From: Chrysochromulina parva
Lineage: Eukaryota; Haptophyta; Prymnesiales; Chrysochromulinaceae
Direction: 5' to 3'
Length of the DNA: 25,922 nucleotides
NCBI GenBank assembly: GCA_002887195.1
Contig: PJAB01000470.1
Coordinates: 1 to 25,922 of the forward strand
Position 1 is the stretch's first letter; each line of letters starts with the position of its first letter. A program made the position numbers and the translations under genes. The notes under the pieces are model-generated. The model had not been told where the DNA came from, ran no database searches, and was given only the letters and a program-made list of their open reading frames with translations. This document shows positions 17,357 through 25,529 of the stretch, in pieces.

Positions 17357-18540
17357 TAGGGATTTTGCCGTGTCCGCTTGGTGTCCGACCACATCGCGCA
17401 TGTGCATAATGTTGAGTGCGTGCGCGCGCGGTCCAAGGCGCGGTCCCGTCTGGTGTATGACCCGATCGCCAACCCGCGCCCGATCGAGTAACGATCGAGT
17501 CAGAGCCGAATGCCGATCGGATGAGGCGAAAGGGAAAGGATGACATGCGCGTATCGACCATTATGGATTAGGAAAGTTTGCTTCCAGGGTGGCCGGACCA
17601 TACCTATAGGTCCTAGCAGCTGCCAAGCGGCAGGGCGCGAGGATTCGATGGCGACGAAAGAACCGACCGAATGACCAACTTTTCCGGTGGGAGGCGTGGT
17701 CCCCGGTCCGGTCACGGAAACGCAAACCTTTCCGCTTCCCGTCACCGCGGTACCCGGAGTGGGATTCCGGATTGTGCCATGGCGTTATGCGGCAAGCATC
17801 CGATCCTTCGCAAACTGACGACACGGACGGCCCCTCGGAGCGTCGGAGGCGCGAATTTCGAATCGGTGAAATGGGCAATCAAGTTTCGATCGATCAAAAT
17901 TGCCCATTTTCGTGATCGAATCGGTGGCTGTCTCTCGAAGGAGCCAAGGAGGGGACGGCGCGCAGCGGACAACGTGGACAATCATGCAGACCGTTTGCTG
18001 CGTTGGCAGAGCACATAATAGCATGAATGCCGTACAGCCCGCCGCAGACGGCCGCTCGCGCCGCACTTTCGCCGCGCCGTCGCCTCGTCCGCTGCTGTCA
18101 CCGCCATCACCATCGCCACGGTTGCCGCCGCCGTTGTCGCCGCCGCCGCCATCGCCGCCTCGGTCGCAGCCGACTCGCGCCTCCGCCGCTGTTGCGGCGC
18201 GGCCGGTAGCATACGAGCAGACTGCAGCGCATACCAGAGCTCTATCGAGCCCATGCCACGAGGTACAGCACATCAAAATGTGTCCTGATCAGACCATGAG
18301 CAGCAGGTTTGGACACACATGCTCCACCTCCGCCGCCGCTAAGTTAGAGCGCTGCAAAGCAGCACACGACGCCGAGGCCACTGCCAGAGCGTCTTTCGTC
18401 GTCGAGGATCCACGGATCGTTCTTCGTTGGTCGATGGTGCCTAAAGTACGAGGCTGTGCGTTGAAGTCGCGCGGCCAAGAGCTGTTTTCAGCTCTCCGCG
18501 AGGCTCGCGGGCCGCGTCAAGGTCGTTGGCATGGCGAGGT
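17357..18540. other. Long convergent intergenic region with a small MITE-like structure
   Basis: This is the largest gap in the window (1184 bp), between the 3' ends of the phosphatase (+) and the channel gene (-). It contains an 11-bp inverted repeat (17869-17879 and 17899-17909) flanked by an 11-bp direct repeat (17858-17868 and 17916-17926). Around 18060-18180 there is a pyrimidine-rich, CCG/CCA low-complexity tract. Several long open frames exist on both strands, but none shows protein-like composition or a recognised domain, so no gene is called. Confidence 0.55.
17858..17926. repeat. Direct repeat flanking a short inverted repeat (MITE-like micro-insertion?)
   Basis: TCGAATCGGTG occurs at 17858-17868 and 17916-17926. 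Directly inside the left copy is AAATGGGCAAT (17869-17879), whose exact reverse complement ATTGCCCATTT is at 17899-17909; six bases separate it from the right direct repeat. The 19-bp centre includes the self-complementary GATCGATC. The layout resembles a target-site duplication around terminal inverted repeats, but the element would be only ~47 bp. Confidence 0.7.
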
Positions 18541-21500
18541 CTATTTTGTGTCTGATTTTTCTCGAACTGCTGTGACGGCCCGCTGGTTGTCGCGTGCGAC
18601 GAGCTGCTCGTAGTAGACGCGCACGCCTTCAAGGTTGGCCGGGTCCGCCTCGTACTCGATCGCCTTCTTGAGCCGAATAAAGAGCCACTCAGCCATCGAG
18701 TTGGAGGTGATGCGCTCATACGCGGTGTTGAAGATGGCGATGAGCAGGTTGAGGAGCACAAAGTACGAGGTGACGATGAAGGACCAAAAGAGTGCGGAGG
18801 CTCCCAGCTGCACGCTGGGCGAGAGTGGCTCAATCATATCGAGGCTGGCGCCGCCGGCGAGCCACAGGCACATCTGGGACACGATGGACATGTAAGAGTA
18901 GTCGAAGGAAAGGCCTTGGGAGAGCGACGCGAGGTACTCGGACGAGACGCCAAAGTGGATGAGCGAGTAGAAGCCGTTGGCAAAGCCCACGAGCACGATG
19001 CCGAGCACAACCGCGAAGCGCACCGAGTCCGAGAGCATCTGGGTGACAGTGATCAACAGCGGGCCGAGCACCTTGAAGATAGCGACCAAGTTGAGGATCG
19101 AGAGGGCGAGGGTCACTTGCAGCGCGCCATCGAACAGCGCGAGGACCTCGGACAAGGACTGCACGAGGTCATTGTTATTCTCAAGGTCCACGGACGTGGC
19201 TACGCGCCACGCGGTCACGACGGGCACGAAGGCGAGGGAGTACAGGTCGAGTGCCTCGAAGAAGTTGAGGGATGCGGGTTTTGAGCGCAGACGGCGCAGC
19301 TGGTCATTGCCGAAGAGGGCCCAAGAAACCGCCGAGGCGCTAGTGGCCGCGTAGAAGAGGGGCGTCCCCGGCTCGCCCACGCTCGCGACGAAGACGGAGA
19401 ACGCCATGGCGGAAAAGATGCCAAAGCGGTTTCGGTAGCGCTCGCCCGCGAAGGTGGACCATTTACGCTCGAGTAAGTCGAGCATCAGAGGAGTCTCGAG
19501 GAGCTCTTTGCGCTCATGGCGCAAGATGAGCTCCTCGATGGTCACAGGCTGCCCCTTGCCATCACGCAAGACGAGCGGCTTAAGCGGCTTGAGCAGTTTC
19601 GAGTCGGGCGCGGTTTCGAGTCGTTTCGAGTCGGGCGAGTCCGCCGCTGGCACGCCCTCGCCGAGCACGCCCGTGCCTTCCTCGGCGCGCGAGGGCGGAG
19701 CACTCTGGTCTTCGCTGAGCGGCAGCACGATCCCCCCGAACGAGTACCAGTACAGGTCGTTGCCCCACCATCGATACTCGAATCGGCTTTTGGCGTTCAG
19801 GAGCTCAAGCGCGAGCTCAGGCATCGTCTCGATCGCCATCGAGAGCGGCGAGCGGCCGCCCTTGTTGATCGCGAAGCCGTCGACGCCCACGCCCAGCAGG
19901 AACCGGGCCGCTCCGATGTCACGCGAGGACTCGAGCAGCGTGTGGAGCGGATTGGAGAGCTCGGCATCCACCTGATGAGGGGGCCCATCAAGAGCAATCA
20001 GTGGCAATCGGTGGCACTCAGCGGATGGGAGAGCTCGGCGGAAGGTATACCTCGCGGAAGACCGAGGGTGGCAGGTGCTCACGCAGGTACTGGAGCACCT
20101 CGAGCTGACCGTTGAACGCGGCCGCATGCACAAGTGAGAAGAGTGGCGCGTCCTGCAGCAGCCACTCGAGACGTTGGCGCAGGTTGCACCCCGCCTGTCG
20201 GAGCATCTCGAGAGCCACCACGTCGCCCTCGAAGCATGCGTGCACTGCCGGCCCTCCCCAATAAGTGGGCGGGAAGTTCGGGTCGGCGCAGCCGGAGGCG
20301 AGCACGTCTTTCAGGAGCTCGAGGCGCTCTGCCTCGGACACCCCAACCATCGAGCGTCGGAAGTTGCCCTCGTCGGGTCGCACTAGCAGGCAGAGCGGCG
20401 TGCGGCACCACCCTTCGAGCTGCCGCTCACCCGTCGAGCTGTTCAGCATCGCGGGCGGGTAGACAAAGTTCCAGTCGATCTCGGTGAGCGCGCGGATGGT
20501 GTTGAGGTCACCCGTCTTGATCGCATCGAGGAGCAACACCCGCTCCGCTGTCAGGTAGTCGTTGAGCTCGATCTCATTGCCATACTTCGTCTTGAAGCGG
20601 CGGTAAAGATCATCTTGCACGCGCAGCACGTCTACCGCGTCGTCGCCGAAGCCGCGCGACAGCGAGCCCTGGATGCGGCTCTCGATGACCCCGAGCCTCG
20701 CGGCATCCCTCTCGGCGGTGCTGTCAGACCTCCTAGAGCCGCTGTTGGAGGTGGAGGCTGCCGCCGCGAGCTGTTGGCGCACGTCGCTGTCGAGCAGCCG
20801 CATGTACTCAGCAGCCTGCATGTTGGCCACATTGGCGCGATTGGCGGCCTCGTCATAGGTGCTAAGCCGATCCGAGGCAGCCAAGAGCGCACGCTCGTAC
20901 TGCAGCGAGTTCCAGATCAGGTCCGTCGCCATCTTGGAGAACTCGTCGAATGAGAGCCTCCCATCGCCGTTCCTATCGTACTGGTTCAAACGACGCTTGA
21001 GGTCTTTCGAGCCGCGAGTGAGCGAGGTAATGCCCACCTGCTCGAAGGCGATGTGCAGCTCGTTGGGGCCCAGGAATCCGTCGCGCGGCAGCGAGTCGAG
21101 CTTGTCGAACAGATCCCGCCACAACACCACCCGCCGTCGCTTGCGTAGCCAGTCGCGGGCGACCGCGGTGATGCGCACGCCCGTCTTCGCGTACGCGTTC
21201 GCATTCCAGGGGGTCTTGAGCGTGCGCATGAGCACGCTGAACTCATCGAAGTTGAGAACGCCGTCCTCGTCTACATCGACCTCTCTTATCAGGGTCTTCA
21301 GATCGTCGGCAGGTGGGATATCCAGTTCGAGCCGCTTCAGCACCACAAGCAGCTCACGCAGGTCGATATTTCCATCGCCGTTGATGTCACACTCGTCGAA
21401 GCAGCGCTTCCATAGGCGGGCGGACGAGTCCTCGAAGAAGTCGAGCAGGCTCCCGCGTATGGACTGCAGGAGGCTGAAAGACCGAGTGCCTTTGTTTGAC

Positions 21501-21679
21501 TGACCGATTGGCTGAGAGGCACTCTCAAGCAACAGCCGGCTGAGCTGCAGGTTGCTCGAGCTACTCCCACCCGACGCAAGCGCCAGGATCGGCGCCGCGC
21601 GGCGTGGCACCGTGATAGGCGGCGCGAACCAGCCGGCCGATGCACAAGCGACCATCATGACGGATTTGTGTGCGGCCAC
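18541..21679 (-). CDS. EF-hand / ankyrin / TRP-like cation channel (two exons)
   Basis: Exon 1 (21679-20051) and exon 2 (19971-18541) encode 1019 residues. Canonical EF-hand loops are at 98-109 (DINGDGNIDLRE), 135-146 and 235-246 (DRNGDGRLSFDE), and a degenerate one lies near 195-207, so there are two EF-hand pairs. Residues ~380-605 hold ankyrin-like repeats (VLLLDAIKTGDLNTIRAL, AVHACFEGDVVALEMLRQAG, LVHAAAFNGQLEVLQYLR, SPLSMAIETMPELALELL). Transmembrane segments follow from ~725 to 958: the strongest are 820-842, 844-876 and S6 at 931-957, with a pore-like stretch at ~894-922. S6 ends in LNLLIAIFNTAYERI, close to the TRP family ending. It is likely a Ca2+-regulated cation channel. The N-terminus is a hydrophobic leader followed by AGWFAPP, possibly a targeting signal. 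Confidence 0.85.
19972..20050 (-). other. Spliceosomal intron of the channel gene (79 bp, phase 0)
   Basis: On the minus strand the donor is GAG|GTATAC and the acceptor CCCCCTCATCAG|GTGGAT. Both exon ends fall between codons (SVFRE joined to VDAELSNP), and the splice links the third and fourth ankyrin-like repeats. Without splicing, exon 1 stops eleven codons later. The intron holds a near-copy of the start of exon 2 (20 bp, one mismatch, 20020-20039 versus 19946-19965) and a 10-bp tandem repeat (AATCAGTGGC/AATCGGTGGC on the plus strand). Confidence 0.85.
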
Positions 21680-21744
21680 TGTCGGCCGATTCAGTGCGTG
21701 CGTCCCATCGGGCGATTCTCGTGCCCGAGAGCGTTTCTCGCGCC

Positions 21745-21818
21745 TTGAGGAAACTCAATGTCGCGGCCAAACATGAGCTCGATGCGAAGTCTTGACCTCG
21801 CGCCTTGAGGTGTCTCAA
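21745..21818. promoter_or_regulatory. Pair of TTGAG-N4-CTCAA palindromes, candidate factor-binding sites
   Basis: TTGAG-GAAA-CTCAA (21745-21758) and TTGAG-GTGT-CTCAA (21805-21818) have identical arms, different central bases and identical flanks (CTCGCGCC before, TG after), 60 bp apart and 66-140 bp upstream of the channel start codon. Conservation of arms and flanks but not centres resembles a dimeric protein-binding site. The link to the channel gene is inferred from position only. Confidence 0.5.
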
Positions 21819-22183
21819 TGACGTATGACGAGGCGTGCGTACGAGCGCGGCCAAAGTGTCGAGCCGTTTCAGCGTACGTGCGATCCTTGAGTGAGTCTCA
21901 GTGTGAGTGAGATAGTCCTCCTGTCGTAACATAGGGCTTGCTTAGGGGGGCCGGTGGGGTGCTTTCGAGTGTCGGTCAATGGTGTCGGTCTTTCTGACGA
22001 GTCTGTTATCTTGTCTGTTATGTACATGTACTGATCATGTACCCCGAGCGGGAGGAACAGGGCCAACGTCCAAGCCGCTGGTCGAACCACTGACAGACCC
22101 ACAGAGCACAGATAGGGTCGAGGAGCACGGAGCGGGGTGCGGGGAGAGGGGGAGTGCTCAGCCGACTCGACAAACGCACTCGA

Positions 22184-22203
22184 GCCCTTATCTCAATAAG
22201 GGC
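22184..22203. repeat. Perfect 8-bp-stem hairpin
   Basis: GCCCTTAT, loop CTCA, then ATAAGGGC. A second partial copy (CCTTATCTCGAGCCC) follows at once, so the CTTATCTC core occurs twice within 25 bp. It is too short to assign a role. Confidence 0.75.
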
Positions 22204-22586
22204 CTTATCTCGAGCCCGTCCATGCCACATCCTTAACATCCGGTCTGGCAACCTCAACGAACCCCACTGGAGTCCCACTCCCCTCCTCAAAACCTAATCC
22301 TGCGGGCGAAAACATAGATTCCGGGTAGGCGGCCGTGCGGCCGAGCAAGAAGCTACAAGTACTTTCAGTCGAAACAACACAAGCGCAAACGATTACTCCG
22401 GCAGCCAGCAATTTAGGAAAGAGTGAGCGAAGAAGAAGCGCTTGCTTGCTTACTTGCTTGGGGGGGAGGATTAACAGACCTGTTCACAGCGCATTAACAG
22501 CCCAGATCTCGCGGGGACACTCATCGCGGTCATCGCGAGGAGTCCAGGTCGCCCTCGCACCCTTCACGGCTCGCACACCAGCACAG

Positions 22587-23597
22587 ATGCACATCAAGTG
22601 TGTCATCACGGCCAGCGCGCAGCCAGGTCGTGCGGCGACGCTCACGCTCAAGCACTCATGGTCGAAGGAAAAGCCGCTTCCCGGATCGGAGGTAGCTGGC
22701 TGGGCGTCACCATGCAATCTTCATCCAGAGTTTCTTGTGCAGCGTACGCTGCAGTACGACTTGGGGGCACACAACTTCGTGGCGGCCGCCGAGGCCATCC
22801 TCGGTCCAGATCTTGCCAACCTCCATAAGGCACCGTTCAAGCCGCCAGCAGACACGCCTCCAGCGCTGCGCCGTGCGCAGATTCAGGCGCAGGTCAATGG
22901 TGGTGTCTCGAAAGCGGAACGCAAGGGCGCGAGAGACCATGCGGTTCACTTCGAGCGCACCGGCGAGTGGAGCCGCTTTTGTGAGGTGTACGACAGGTTC
23001 ATCGCCGAGTGGGTCGTACCTCACGTCGGCAACGTTCCCATCCTGTACCAGCGCAAGCCCATTCTACGCGTGGTGCTGCCGGACTCGGTACCGCCGACCA
23101 AGCCGCACTGCGATGCGGACTATTACCACGACAGCAACGAGATCAACTTTTGGATGCCGTTCACACGCGTGTGGGGCTCGAACACGCTGTGGAGCGAATC
23201 GGCGCCGGGGAAGGGCGACTACGCGCCATTTGAATGTGGGCCAGGTGAACTCGTGCGCTTCTACGGGAACCGCTGCCGCCATTACACTCTGGCCAACGAT
23301 AGCGGAGGCACCCGGGTCTCCATTGACTTTCGCGTGATCCCTTTCCACCTGTACACGCCGCCCACGCCATTCGCCGAGCGCGCGAGTAAGCACGCTCTCG
23401 ACATTGGTACCTCCAAGAAGGGTTACTACGCCCTCGCGGGCGAAGACAGGCTCGATGCAGACGCACGTGCCGCCTTGCGCCGGTGGCGCGACGATGGGCA
23501 GCGGATTAGGAAGCTAGAGCAGCAAGACCAGCAAGACGAAGAGCAAGAGGAGGACCTTCACCTTGTCCGGTCCATCGCATGTACGACAACGACTTGA
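22587..23597 (+). CDS. StrG/phytanoyl-CoA-hydroxylase-like 2OG-Fe(II) dioxygenase
   Basis: The 336-residue product has a single oxygenase domain, about 45-255. Iron ligands are H174 and D176 (KPHCDADYYHDSNEINFWMP) and distal H232 (FYGNRCRHYT), with R243 (GTRVSIDFRVIP) placed to bind 2-oxoglutarate. The blocks EINFWMPFT, SNTLWSES and FYGNRCRHYT resemble the streptomycin-cluster StrG-like hydroxylases of bacteria, a family seen patchily in algae. Fe(II)- and 2-oxoglutarate-dependent hydroxylation of a small molecule is the likely reaction; the substrate is unknown. The C-terminus is Gln/Glu/Asp-rich (about 308-325). The ATG at 22587 (MHIKCVIT) is chosen because the 84 extra codons back to 22335 are low-complexity and include microsatellite sequence. 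Confidence 0.75.
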   Translation: MHIKCVITASAQPGRAATLTLKHSWSKEKPLPGSEVAGWASPCNLHPEFLVQRTLQYDLGAHNFVAAAEAILGPDLANLHKAPFKPPADTPPALRRAQIQAQVNGGVSKAERKGARDHAVHFERTGEWSRFCEVYDRFIAEWVVPHVGNVPILYQRKPILRVVLPDSVPPTKPHCDADYYHDSNEINFWMPFTRVWGSNTLWSESAPGKGDYAPFECGPGELVRFYGNRCRHYTLANDSGGTRVSIDFRVIPFHLYTPPTPFAERASKHALDIGTSKKGYYALAGEDRLDADARAALRRWRDDGQRIRKLEQQDQQDEEQEEDLHLVRSIACTTTT

Positions 23598-23651
23598 GTT
23601 GTGCAGGAGTCTATCGGATATTAATACACCACACGCATCGAGCTCAAAACC

Positions 23652-24029
23652 TCACTCCGCCAATTCGCTCTGCTCCGCATCCTTCATGTCGCCAGCCTCC
23701 ATGTTGGCAGCATCCTCCGCCGCGCTTCGCGCCCTCTCTTGCAACATCGAGATCTCAGTGCGCAGCTCGTTGACCTGCTCCTGCGTGCGAGCCGCGGCGG
23801 GACCCGTTTGCCGCTTGAGAAGCTTCTCGTAGCGCTTCACACGCGTCACCACCTCCGCAATTTGCCTTTGCGCATCCTTTATTGCTGCCGTCAGCTCCTC
23901 ACGCCGGAGGCGATCGGACTTGCTCCCCTTGGCGATAACCGGTCGGCTCGAGCTGCGCGGGTGCTTGAACATTGTGGTGAACTTGGCCGTCGTGGCGCTC
24001 AGGCGCGCCTGCTTCTCCTGCTTGCCCAT
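23652..24029 (-). CDS. Small coiled-coil protein, function unknown
   Basis: The 125-residue, highly charged protein starts MGKQEKQARLSA. A basic N-terminus (about 1-45, with KHPRSSSRPVIAKGSKSDRLRR) is followed by one long predicted coiled coil, ~44-115, with heptad-like spacing of Ile/Leu/Val among Lys, Arg, Glu and Gln, and an acidic tail. No cysteine, membrane segment or catalytic motif is present. It could be a nucleic-acid-associated or cytoskeletal adaptor, but no family is recognised. The gene is tail-to-tail with the dioxygenase (54 bp apart) and divergent from the first DMT transporter (199 bp). Codon use is like that of its neighbours, which supports it being real. Confidence 0.6.
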   Translation of the reverse strand: MGKQEKQARLSATTAKFTTMFKHPRSSSRPVIAKGSKSDRLRREELTAAIKDAQRQIAEVVTRVKRYEKLLKRQTGPAAARTQEQVNELRTEISMLQERARSAAEDAANMEAGDMKDAEQSELAE

Positions 24030-24071
24030 GGTGAGGGCCTCGTCGTGTGCCTTCCACTACGGTATGGTAGA

Positions 24072-24100
24072 CAAGTCAAGTCAAGTCAAGTCAAGTCAAG
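24072..24100. repeat. CAAGT pentanucleotide microsatellite
   Basis: Nearly six copies of CAAGT in the 199-bp divergent promoter region between the coiled-coil gene and the first DMT transporter. A 10-bp piece of the reverse complement (GACTTGACTT) recurs at 24181-24190, about 80 bp away, so the two could pair. Confidence 0.9.
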
Positions 24101-24228
24101 GATTTCCTTCTGCGCGCACACCTCCCCAGCTGGAGCTTGCACATTCCTTTTCCCTTGCCGCTCCGAGACGTCTGCCCAAAGACTTGACTTGGAGTTGCCT
24201 TATTGAGGTACTTGCCTCCTATTGTTCA

Positions 24229-25329
24229 ATGTCAACACTTGTCTTGTCGATGTCAACGACTGTGACGACGAAACAAATTCGGGCCGAAATTCCGGCCGAG
24301 GGCACGCCGCTCGTTGGGCGAGAAGCCAATAATCGGAAGAGTTCGCGGAGCATCAGCGACCGCTCCTTGACGGTCGCCGCTGTCATGGCGCTCATCATCG
24401 TTGGCGTCTGCAAGGTCCAGCTGACCGCATACCTCTTCTCGTTGGCCAAGTACCCGACGGCCTACTCCTTTTACACCTGCATCGTGTCCGCGGTCCTGCT
24501 AGTTCCCGTCTTCATCCTCGTACCAAGCACGTGGGGGGTGCCGACCAAGGAGATGTTCCTCGGTCCGCACTACGCGCTCACGCTGATCGTTCTGTTCACA
24601 ACCTTTGACCTCGGGTTCACAAACATCGCGCTCGCAAACATATCAGCGGCCTTGCAGCAGTGCATCGCCGCAACCGCCCCCTTTTGGACTATTATGATCG
24701 AGAGTCTGCTCCACCGCCGGTGCTACCACCCCATCCTATACAGCACGGTGCTCGGCCTGGTGTTCGGGGCTGTGCTTGCCTCGGTGGCGACCGTGCGCTC
24801 GCTCAGCGTCTTCGGCGCCATCGCCGCGGTCATCGCGGTCATCTGCTCCGCGAGTAAGTTCGCCTTGACGCACGCGGCCTTCACGCAGCAGAATAGCACC
24901 AAGGAGACCAGCATAGGCCCGCTCGCGCTCCTCTTCTGGGTTGACCTCCTGATGATCCCCATCTACATGCCATGGGTGCTGATCAACGGCGAGCTGATCG
25001 ACATGTTCAAGGACTCGAGCATGCATGCGAACGAGTGGTGGCAGTTCACGGGCACCGCCGCGCTCGGTGGGGTGCGCGCGCTCACGCAGTACCTCATGCT
25101 CAGCCTCGTGACGGCCACGTCAACTGCGACGGCCAACATCTTCACGATGGTGCTCAACATCATGATCTCGATGACATGGCAGCCGAAAGAGTTACTTGCG
25201 GTGTCGCCAGAGCTCTTTGTCGGCATCGTGATCGTCATCTGCTGCAGCGTCCTCTACGTCTACCTCAAGTCGAGCAGGGACGCATGCTGCGGCGTAATTC
25301 ACGAGTGGAACGGCGGAGACAAGGGGTAA
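24229..25329 (+). CDS. DMT-superfamily membrane transporter (nucleotide-sugar/triose-phosphate transporter-like), copy 1
   Basis: The 366-residue protein has a ~48-residue hydrophilic N-terminus and about ten hydrophobic helices, typical of the EamA/SLC35-TPT fold. Characteristic stretches are FTTFDLGFTNIALANISAALQQCIAATAPFWTIMIE (helices 3-4) and the second-half helix LTQYLMLSLVTATSTATANIFTMVLNIMISM, which correspond to the internal repeats of the fold. The KPTAYSFY-like segment and the TATxxNI pattern recall TPT-family antiporters, but the key substrate residues cannot be assigned. The ATG at 24229 is used; a second in-frame ATG at 24250 is as good. The C-terminal tail is short. A close paralog starts 200 bp downstream in the same direction, so the pair arose by tandem duplication. 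Confidence 0.85.
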   Translation: MSTLVLSMSTTVTTKQIRAEIPAEGTPLVGREANNRKSSRSISDRSLTVAAVMALIIVGVCKVQLTAYLFSLAKYPTAYSFYTCIVSAVLLVPVFILVPSTWGVPTKEMFLGPHYALTLIVLFTTFDLGFTNIALANISAALQQCIAATAPFWTIMIESLLHRRCYHPILYSTVLGLVFGAVLASVATVRSLSVFGAIAAVIAVICSASKFALTHAAFTQQNSTKETSIGPLALLFWVDLLMIPIYMPWVLINGELIDMFKDSSMHANEWWQFTGTAALGGVRALTQYLMLSLVTATSTATANIFTMVLNIMISMTWQPKELLAVSPELFVGIVIVICCSVLYVYLKSSRDACCGVIHEWNGGDKG

Positions 25330-25529
25330 ACGCTGAGGACGTGAGGAGGCGGTTTAGAGGCGGTTCCCCCGTACGATACATAGTATGTCGAGTTGAGGTC
25401 GGTCGTTTGTATATACACTTTTCAGAAAATGTTTGGCGTGCCCAGCATGCATCGCGACCGGAAGTGTTGCCTTTTGCGGCCGACAAAACCGACCCAAATT
25501 TAGCCACCCATTTGCTTCGCCCGTGACCA

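Larger units (their letters stand above)
21680..22586. promoter_or_regulatory. Divergent intergenic region with repeated palindromic motifs
   Basis: This ~900-bp region lies between the divergent starts of the channel gene (-) and the StrG-like dioxygenase (+). Close to the channel start are two near-identical 23-bp blocks exactly 60 bp apart (21738-21760 and 21798-21820), each holding a TTGAG-N4-CTCAA palindrome, and a third imperfect copy at 21888-21900. Nearer the dioxygenase are an 8-bp-stem hairpin at 22184-22203 and a CTTG microsatellite around 22441-22460. The open frame of the dioxygenase extends back to 22335, so part of this may be transcribed leader or a longer N-terminus. Confidence 0.55.

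Noticed and set aside
17900..18613. 237-codon plus-strand frame between the phosphatase and the channel
   Set aside because: It is Pro/Ser/Arg low complexity from a CCG/CCA tract and runs antisense into the channel's 3' end; no domain.
20859..21503. 214-codon plus-strand frame opposite the channel EF-hands
   Set aside because: Ser/Arg-rich antisense shadow of a clear EF-hand region.
22335..22586. 84-codon N-terminal extension of the StrG-like dioxygenase
   Set aside because: It includes a CTTG/G-run microsatellite and Ser/Arg-rich sequence without a clear targeting peptide; treated as leader.
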